Assembly (NCBI GenBank): GCA_947625585.1
Contig: CANQOZ010000073.1
Coordinates: 1-5,993 of the forward strand
Length of the DNA stretch: 5,993 nucleotides
Reading direction: 5' to 3'
Source: an uncultured Eubacteriaceae bacterium
GTDB lineage: Bacteria; Bacillota; Clostridia; Eubacteriales; Eubacteriaceae
Positions 1 through 3,185 of this stretch are shown in pieces; positions within the stretch are counted from its first letter, which is position 1, and every line of letters starts with the position of its first letter. Below the pieces are notes generated by a model. That model was given only the letters and a program-made list of their open reading frames with translations, was not told the origin of the DNA and did no database searches. A program made the position numbers and the translations under genes.

Positions 1-40
1 GACCTTTAGGATGATAGTGGGACACCCTAAAGGTCTTTAT
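1..40 (+). terminator. Inverted repeat with T-rich tail, probable intrinsic terminator
   Basis: A perfect 10-bp inverted repeat, GACCTTTAGG at 1-10 and CCTAAAGGTC at 26-35, encloses a 15-nt loop and is followed by TTTATTT. On the plus strand this has the form of a rho-independent terminator for a gene that ends left of the window. The arm starts at base 1, so the true stem may be longer and may extend outside. Such a hairpin can also sit at the edge of an insertion sequence, but no transposase is visible here. Confidence 0.6.
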
Positions 41-393
41 TTACAGGATGAATTTGTTGATTAGGAGCGATTTCTATAATCGAATTACAGAATTCGTTCT
101 GGCTTTATTTCCATTTATTCTAATTCAATAATTTCAGAATTAAGATACTGTTCGAATTATTTTCCAAAGTTAACAAATTCTCTCTTTACTTTTTTAAACA
201 GGTGGTCTCTCTTAATTTCTCAGATTATTTTAGTGGTTTATTTTTTAGAAAAGTTACCACTTATAAATTATTTCTATAAAAAATTAATATTATCTATCTT
301 AATATTTAAGATGACCAATAATAGATATTCTTGTCTAAATAGGATCTAAATATTAATTAATCGACTCTACATCTAATCGTTTATCTAGTTTAA
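41..393. other. Non-coding AT-rich stretch
   Basis: No open frame with a ribosome binding site or recognisable protein is seen on either strand. It holds small inverted repeats only: CGAATT at 81-86 with AATTCG at 91-96; AGTGGT at 232-237 with ACCACT at 256-261; and the AT-only hairpin at 296-312, listed separately. It lies between the end of the rnlAB operon and the terminator-like repeat at the window edge, so it may be a decayed segment. I see no remnant that I can name. Confidence 0.5.
285..312 (-). terminator. Weak AT-only hairpin downstream of rnlB, possible operon terminator
   Basis: A perfect 7-bp inverted repeat (ATCTTAA at 296-302, TTAAGAT at 306-312, 3-nt loop) lies about 80 bp past the rnlB stop codon. 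Read on the minus strand, a short T-run follows some 18 nt later, at about 277-282. The stem contains only one G-C pair per arm, so termination would be weak. No better candidate is visible downstream of rnlB. Confidence 0.25.
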
Positions 394-762
394 TTAGAAA
401 ATAACATTATTATAAATATTATTTTTCTCTGCATCAGTGAGAATTGAATTTTCAATAATATCTTTATTCTTATTTAATAACTTAATGGTTTTTTCTTTAT
501 AAGAATCATCAGGTTCTACATTTTCAGATGAGTCAACTATAATATTTCCATTGTCAAATTCACATAATAGGAAACGATTCTTACCATTACCTGTAATAAG
601 TAATTGATCTATTAAAATTTTCCCTTTTGAAGTTTGAATTAATTCTTCTTGAGATATTTTTTCAAGGTAATTAGCTATACTTTCAAAGCTCAAGCAAACA
701 ATATAGATTTCAAATTCGTCTGTATGTGCTTCTCTTATAATATATTCTTTATATTCTTCCAT
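394..762 (-). CDS. rnlB: RnlB-family antitoxin of a type II toxin-antitoxin pair
   Basis: A 122-aa soluble acidic protein without signal peptide or membrane segment. Its length matches E. coli RnlB (about 123 aa). The central stretch GKILIDQLL (residues 47-55), then a glycine-rich turn (G58, G60) and N-R-F at 62-64, is the pattern I associate with RnlB antitoxins, together with the C-terminal ending in which a short helix follows SILTDAEK. In the known family RnlB binds the HEPN ribonuclease RnlA and keeps it inactive; loss of RnlB frees the toxin, for example after phage T4 shuts off host transcription. The start ATG (762-760) directly follows the toxin's TAA stop with no spacer. Its weak ribosome binding site, AAGTGGA, lies inside the last codons of rnlA, so translational coupling is likely. 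The order, toxin first then antitoxin, is the same as in E. coli rnlAB. The assignment rests on pattern recognition plus the unmistakable neighbour; a different small antitoxin family is the main alternative. Confidence 0.75.
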   Translation of the reverse strand: MEEYKEYIIREAHTDEFEIYIVCLSFESIANYLEKISQEELIQTSKGKILIDQLLITGNGKNRFLLCEFDNGNIIVDSSENVEPDDSYKEKTIKLLNKNKDIIENSILTDAEKNNIYNNVIF

Positions 763-1248
763 TTAATTCCACTTTATCAAGTTAATACATTTTATAATAA
801 TTTCATCAGCATCATCTTTTGATTCAATCATACGAGTGGTATCCGTATTTCCAATAATATCACCAAAATGAACTACTGTATCTCTAACAGATTTGTAATA
901 GTTGTAGCATTTCTCAATATATGGAACTTCATGATGATTATGAACTTTTTCATCAAACCTATATTTTCCAGTTCTTGGATCTTTTTGAAAAGTTGAAAAG
1001 GAATGACCCATTTTACCACCAGCTCTAACAATGACATATTTAATGTGTCCTTCTAAAGCTCTTAAAGCTGGAAAACAATATTGGGAATATTCCTCCCCTT
1101 TTTGAGTTGATCTAAGATTCATTATTGATTGTTTTATTAGACGTTTTACATTCTCTGGATAGTTATGTGGAGCTCTTTTAAAAAAAGTTTGTAAGTATTC
1201 GTCTAATTGATCATCTTCTATATTAAGTAATTTATCTTTATTTAACAT
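763..1248 (-). CDS. rnlA: RnlA-type HEPN ribonuclease toxin, HEPN domain only
   Basis: A 161-aa cytoplasmic protein matching the C-terminal (Dmd-binding, HEPN) domain of RnlA/LsoA toxins, the mRNA endonucleases known as RNase LS. Visible landmarks are CFPALRALEGHIK at 58-70, with R63 and E66, and CYNYYKSVRDTVVHFGD at 114-130, with the HEPN Rx4H motif R122/H127. From memory these correspond to E. coli R255, E258, R318 and H323, with nearly the same spacing. A conserved tail DTTRMIESKDDADEII follows at 136-151. E. coli RnlA is about 357 aa and carries two further N-terminal domains. They are absent here, and an in-frame stop four bases upstream of the ATG (1252-1254) rules out a longer start. 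Because a good promoter lies 47 bp upstream, I read this as a naturally short form rather than a broken gene. The ribosome binding site is poor (TAAAGATAATTA), which may keep toxin output low. It is the first gene of the operon and abuts rnlB. Confidence 0.8.
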   Translation of the reverse strand: MLNKDKLLNIEDDQLDEYLQTFFKRAPHNYPENVKRLIKQSIMNLRSTQKGEEYSQYCFPALRALEGHIKYVIVRAGGKMGHSFSTFQKDPRTGKYRFDEKVHNHHEVPYIEKCYNYYKSVRDTVVHFGDIIGNTDTTRMIESKDDADEIIIKCINLIKWN

Positions 1249-1294
1249 TAATTATCTTTACTAATAAATTTTTTGTGTTTATTCTATCTTGATA

Positions 1295-1324
1295 ATTATA
1301 ATAGCATACTTAGAACTTTGACAA
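1295..1324 (-). promoter_or_regulatory. Promoter of the rnlAB operon
   Basis: On the minus strand a perfect -10 box TATAAT (1300-1295) lies 18 bp from a -35 box TTGTCA (1324-1319), which matches TTGACA at five of six positions. Transcription would start near 1288 and give a leader of about 40 nt before the rnlA ATG at 1248. This is the best promoter-like match in the intergenic region between the two divergent units. No clear palindromic operator overlaps it, although TA systems of this type need not autoregulate. Confidence 0.65.
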
Positions 1325-1355
1325 TTTTCTTATTTCTAATTCTAAAGTTAACTAT

Positions 1356-1384
1356 TTGATTAATTTAAAAATAAACAATAATAT
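1356..1384 (+). promoter_or_regulatory. Possible promoter of the DUF3737 gene
   Basis: TTGATT at 1356-1361 and TAATAT at 1379-1384, separated by 17 bp, match the consensus boxes at four of six positions each. Transcription would begin near 1391 and give a leader of about 85-90 nt. A second candidate, TTGGTT (1435-1440) with TAAAAT (1459-1464) at 18 bp, would leave almost no leader and so fits less well. The DNA is so AT-rich that chance matches are common. Confidence 0.3.
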
Positions 1385-1466
1385 GTTTTAATCAACTATA
1401 ACTTTTAGGCATATCAAACCATTAATAATAAGTATTGGTTCTAACCTCCAAATCGTTCTAAAATAT

Positions 1467-1484
1467 AAGTAGATTATGAAAATG
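1467..1484 (+). promoter_or_regulatory. Ribosome binding site that decides the DUF3737 start
   Basis: The only Shine-Dalgarno-like sequence before the gene is AAGTAGA at 1467-1473. It lies just 2 nt from the ATG at 1476 but 8 nt from the second ATG at 1482. Normal spacing therefore favours initiation at 1482, which would remove the first two residues (MK) of the 285-aa reading. Confidence 0.45.
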
Positions 1485-2333
1485 GTAAAAAATAAACAAT
1501 ATGATAAAGAACGAGCTCTTTATCATACTCAGAATACAATTATAGACAATTGCCTATTTGCTGGACCGGCAGATGGAGAATCTGTCCTAAAAGAATCTAA
1601 GAATATTATTGTAGAAAACTGTTCCTTTGGACTTAGATATCCTCTTTGGCATGTAACTAACTTTACTTTAGAGAATTCTACTTTAAATAATTTAACTAGA
1701 GCAGCTCTATGGTATTGCGACAACGGTCAAATCCAAAATTGTGAGTTTTTCGGAATAAAAGCTATTAGAGAATGTAAAAATATAAATATTGATAACTGTA
1801 ATATTAAATCAGACGAATTTGGTTGGAAATCAAGTGATATTAATTGTATTAATACAAAGATTACAAGTTCATACATTTTCTTAGATAGTCAAAATTTATA
1901 TTTAGATAATTTTCACCTTACTGGAAAATATTCTTTCCAATATACTAAAAATGTTAAAATTAATAATTCTGTTCTAGATACTAAGGATGCTTTCTGGCAC
2001 AGTGAAAATGTAACAGTTAGAAATAGCATTATAAAAGGTGAATACCTAGGTTGGTATTCAAAAAACTTAACTTTAATTAATTGTAAAATAATTGGAACAC
2101 AACCTCTCTGTTACTGCGAAAATCTAGTTTTAGAAAACTGTACTATGGAAGAATGCGATTTAGCTTTTGAGTATTCTGATGTAAATGCTGTAATAAATGG
2201 TTATGTTGATTCAATTAAGAATCCGAAATTAGGAGAGATTATAGTTGATAGTGTTGGCGAAATAATTAATGATGATCCTGTAATGGATTGTTTTGGTCAA
2301 GTTATTCTAAAAAAAACCGAACAAGTTGCCTAA
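1476..2333 (+). CDS. DUF3737 family protein, predicted right-handed beta-helix
   Basis: A 285-aa protein (283 aa if it starts at ATG 1482), close to the usual 270-285 aa of DUF3737. There is no signal peptide or membrane segment, so it should act in the cytoplasm. Family landmarks are RALYH (13-17), GPADGES (30-36), RYPLWH (54-59), RAALWY (75-80), EFGWKS (114-119), GKYSFQYTKNV (150-160), DTKDAFWHSENV (168-179), GEYLGWYSKNL (188-198) and GTQPLCYCENL (207-217). Between them runs a ladder of Asn-Cys/Asn-Ser turns (DNC, ENC, NNS, RNS, INC) repeating roughly every 20 residues, which is how parallel beta-helix coils of the pectate-lyase type look. Cysteine is abundant (at least 12), in keeping with a reducing compartment. 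The family is widespread in gut and lactic-acid Firmicutes and has no proven reaction; a sugar-related role is only a guess from the fold. It stands alone, divergent from rnlAB, and no clear terminator follows it. Confidence 0.88.
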   Translation: MKMVKNKQYDKERALYHTQNTIIDNCLFAGPADGESVLKESKNIIVENCSFGLRYPLWHVTNFTLENSTLNNLTRAALWYCDNGQIQNCEFFGIKAIRECKNINIDNCNIKSDEFGWKSSDINCINTKITSSYIFLDSQNLYLDNFHLTGKYSFQYTKNVKINNSVLDTKDAFWHSENVTVRNSIIKGEYLGWYSKNLTLINCKIIGTQPLCYCENLVLENCTMEECDLAFEYSDVNAVINGYVDSIKNPKLGEIIVDSVGEIINDDPVMDCFGQVILKKTEQVA

Positions 2334-2572
2334 AATAATGAAGGTATTCTGTTTTTAAAAATATTTGTAGATAATTTTCAAAGATTTTGACTAACTATTA
2401 AATATTTGTAAGATACAATTTAATAAGGAAAGATAAAGTTAAAGAAATTACAGTTTAATTTAAATATAATGTATTTTCTTAAATCTGATTTTGTTTTCTC
2501 GATATCTAATATCATTTCTTATTATAGCACTTTTAGTACTTTTTCCGCCTCTTTTCCCTATAATATATTACA

Positions 2573-2608
2573 GTATCGATACAAAATAAAATGGCATTCA
2601 ATTGAATG
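2573..2608. repeat. Two perfect palindromes, GTATCGATAC and CATTCAATTGAATG
   Basis: GTATCGATAC at 2573-2582 is a 10-bp perfect palindrome and CATTCAATTGAATG at 2595-2608 is a 14-bp perfect palindrome. They lie just downstream of a consensus -10 box, TATAAT at 2559-2564, which has no recognisable -35 partner. Palindromes placed like this can be operators for dimeric repressors. No gene follows, so they may be remnants of a lost promoter region. Confidence 0.4.
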
Positions 2609-2618
2609 ATTTCCTCTC

Positions 2619-2639
2619 ACGGTTATTGTTTAACGGTTA
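2619..2639 (+). repeat. Direct repeat of ACGGTTA
   Basis: ACGGTTA occurs at 2619-2625 and again at 2633-2639, with starts 14 bp apart. Just downstream, AGCCGGCT at 2653-2660 is an 8-bp GC-rich palindrome that stands out against the AT-rich surroundings. No function is evident. Confidence 0.35.
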
Positions 2640-2697
2640 ATTAGATTCGTCTAGCCGGCTGGAATTAGAACTGTTCAAGTTTAAACCATTTGAACAT

Positions 2698-2762
2698 AAA
2701 CTCCTAGGATCTAAGGAGGTTAAAAAAAACCATAAAGCATTTTCCTTGATATAGGAAAAGCT
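2698..2762 (+). other. Hairpin pair containing an orphan Shine-Dalgarno sequence
   Basis: AAGGAGG, a perfect Shine-Dalgarno sequence, lies at 2713-2719 on the plus strand. CTCCT at 2701-2705 can pair with AGGAG at 2714-2718 and would hide it, extended by an AG/CT pair with one bulged A. No ATG, GTG or TTG follows at a usable distance. Next comes a second hairpin: AGC at 2736-2738 and TTTTCCT at 2740-2746 pair with AGGAAAA at 2753-2759 and GCT at 2760-2762, a stem of 10 bp with one bulged base. Together they suggest a structured RNA or the decayed leader of a lost gene. Confidence 0.3.
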
Positions 2763-3012
2763 CTAAACTAATTGTTCAATAATCAAATCTAGCTGTTAGT
2801 TGTTAGTTTTTTATTAAGTTCAAATAGATAAAATAGCTTTTGACCTCTCCTATTATCAAGGTTAATGTTTTAAATATGAATGTAAATCAAATAAGCTTAC
2901 AAGAAATCATAGCTTTAACAAAAAACTAGATTTAAAACCTAAAATGTTAACGATCTAGAAATTGTTTTATTATCTATATATTCTCTATTATTTTCCATAA
3001 ATATGTTTTGAA

Positions 3013-3026
3013 TGTGAACGTTGACA
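3013..3026. promoter_or_regulatory. cre-like CcpA operator
   Basis: TGTGAACGTTGACA fits the classical catabolite-responsive element consensus TGWNANCGNTNWCA at every defined position. It also shows the expected pseudo-palindrome around the central CG. It overlaps the -35 box of the plus-strand promoter at 3021-3049, so bound CcpA would be expected to block that promoter when a preferred sugar is present. CcpA itself is not encoded here, and a single match in 6 kb can arise by chance. Confidence 0.5.
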
Positions 3027-3049
3027 CTTTTTATTTTAAATTATATATT
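3021..3049 (+). promoter_or_regulatory. Strong sigma-A type promoter without an evident gene
   Basis: A consensus -35 box TTGACA (3021-3026) is followed after 17 bp by TATATT (3044-3049), five of six matches to TATAAT. Transcription would start near 3056 and run toward the secreted-protein gene. It would meet the hairpin at 3127-3156 about 70-100 nt later, giving a short RNA. No start codon with a ribosome binding site lies in that stretch. A minus-strand -10 box TATAAT (3045-3040) overlaps the same site but has no -35 partner. Confidence 0.45.
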
Positions 3050-3116
3050 TGAGAGATTAGTTATTATTTTTTAAATTCAATTCTACTTCTTTTTCAAATA
3101 GATTTAGATTTTTAAA

Positions 3117-3156
3117 CAGTAAAATAGGGATAATCAGAAAATCAACTGACTATCCC
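3117..3156 (-). terminator. Intrinsic terminator of the secreted Ig-like protein gene
   Basis: On the minus strand GGGATAGTCAG (3156-3146) pairs with CTGATTATCCC (3137-3127) over 11 bp with one G-U wobble and an 8-nt loop. It is followed by TATTTTA, starting 30 nt past the stop codon. On the plus strand the same hairpin has an A-C mismatch in place of the wobble and is followed by CAAAGTTTATTATTT. It may thus work in both directions, but it suits the minus strand better. Confidence 0.8.
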
Positions 3157-3185
3157 CAAAGTTTATTATTTCTTAAAATTCTTAA

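Larger units (their letters stand above)
2334..3119. other. Long intergenic region without a convincing gene
   Basis: About 790 bp between the convergent DUF3737 gene and the secreted-protein gene. All frames are broken by stops, and the few short frames lack a proper start signal. It contains a cluster of palindromes and direct repeats (2559-2660), a Shine-Dalgarno-like sequence within a hairpin (2701-2718), an A/T-rich hairpin (2736-2762) and a cre-like site overlapping a promoter (3013-3049); these are listed separately. It could be a decayed gene with surviving regulatory pieces, or it could encode small RNAs. The sequence alone does not decide. Confidence 0.5.

Noticed and set aside
1529..1723. 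64-codon open frame on the minus strand inside the DUF3737 gene
   Set aside because: It lies wholly opposite a well-supported gene, has no ribosome binding site, and its product resembles nothing known.
2359..2410. 11-bp direct repeat AAATATTTGTA at 2359-2369 and 2400-2410
   Set aside because: It is low-complexity A/T sequence and only two copies exist, so coincidence is the simplest explanation. No CRISPR-like array is present.
2665..2697. 10-codon frame on the minus strand (MFKWFKLEQF) with AGGAG only 3 nt upstream
   Set aside because: The spacing is too short for normal initiation, the AGGAG is part of a hairpin, and no gene follows for it to act as a leader peptide.
2641..2700. tRNA-like look of the GTTCAAGT stretch near a GC-rich element
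   Set aside because: No cloverleaf can be drawn: acceptor and anticodon arms are missing. The GTTCAA/TTGAAC arms (2673-2678, 2690-2695) form only a simple 6-bp inverted repeat.
2876..2929. 17-codon frame on the plus strand (MNVNQISLQEIIALTKN)
   Set aside because: The codons look plausible and a weak promoter (TTGACC at 2840-2845, TAATGT at 2863-2868) precedes it, but there is no well-placed ribosome binding site and it is too short to judge. It might be a gene remnant.
2939..2998. 19-codon frame on the minus strand (MENNREYIDNKTISRSLTF) just past the cre-like site
   Set aside because: It has no Shine-Dalgarno sequence, no -35 box for its possible promoter and no known similarity; chance in AT-rich DNA is likely.
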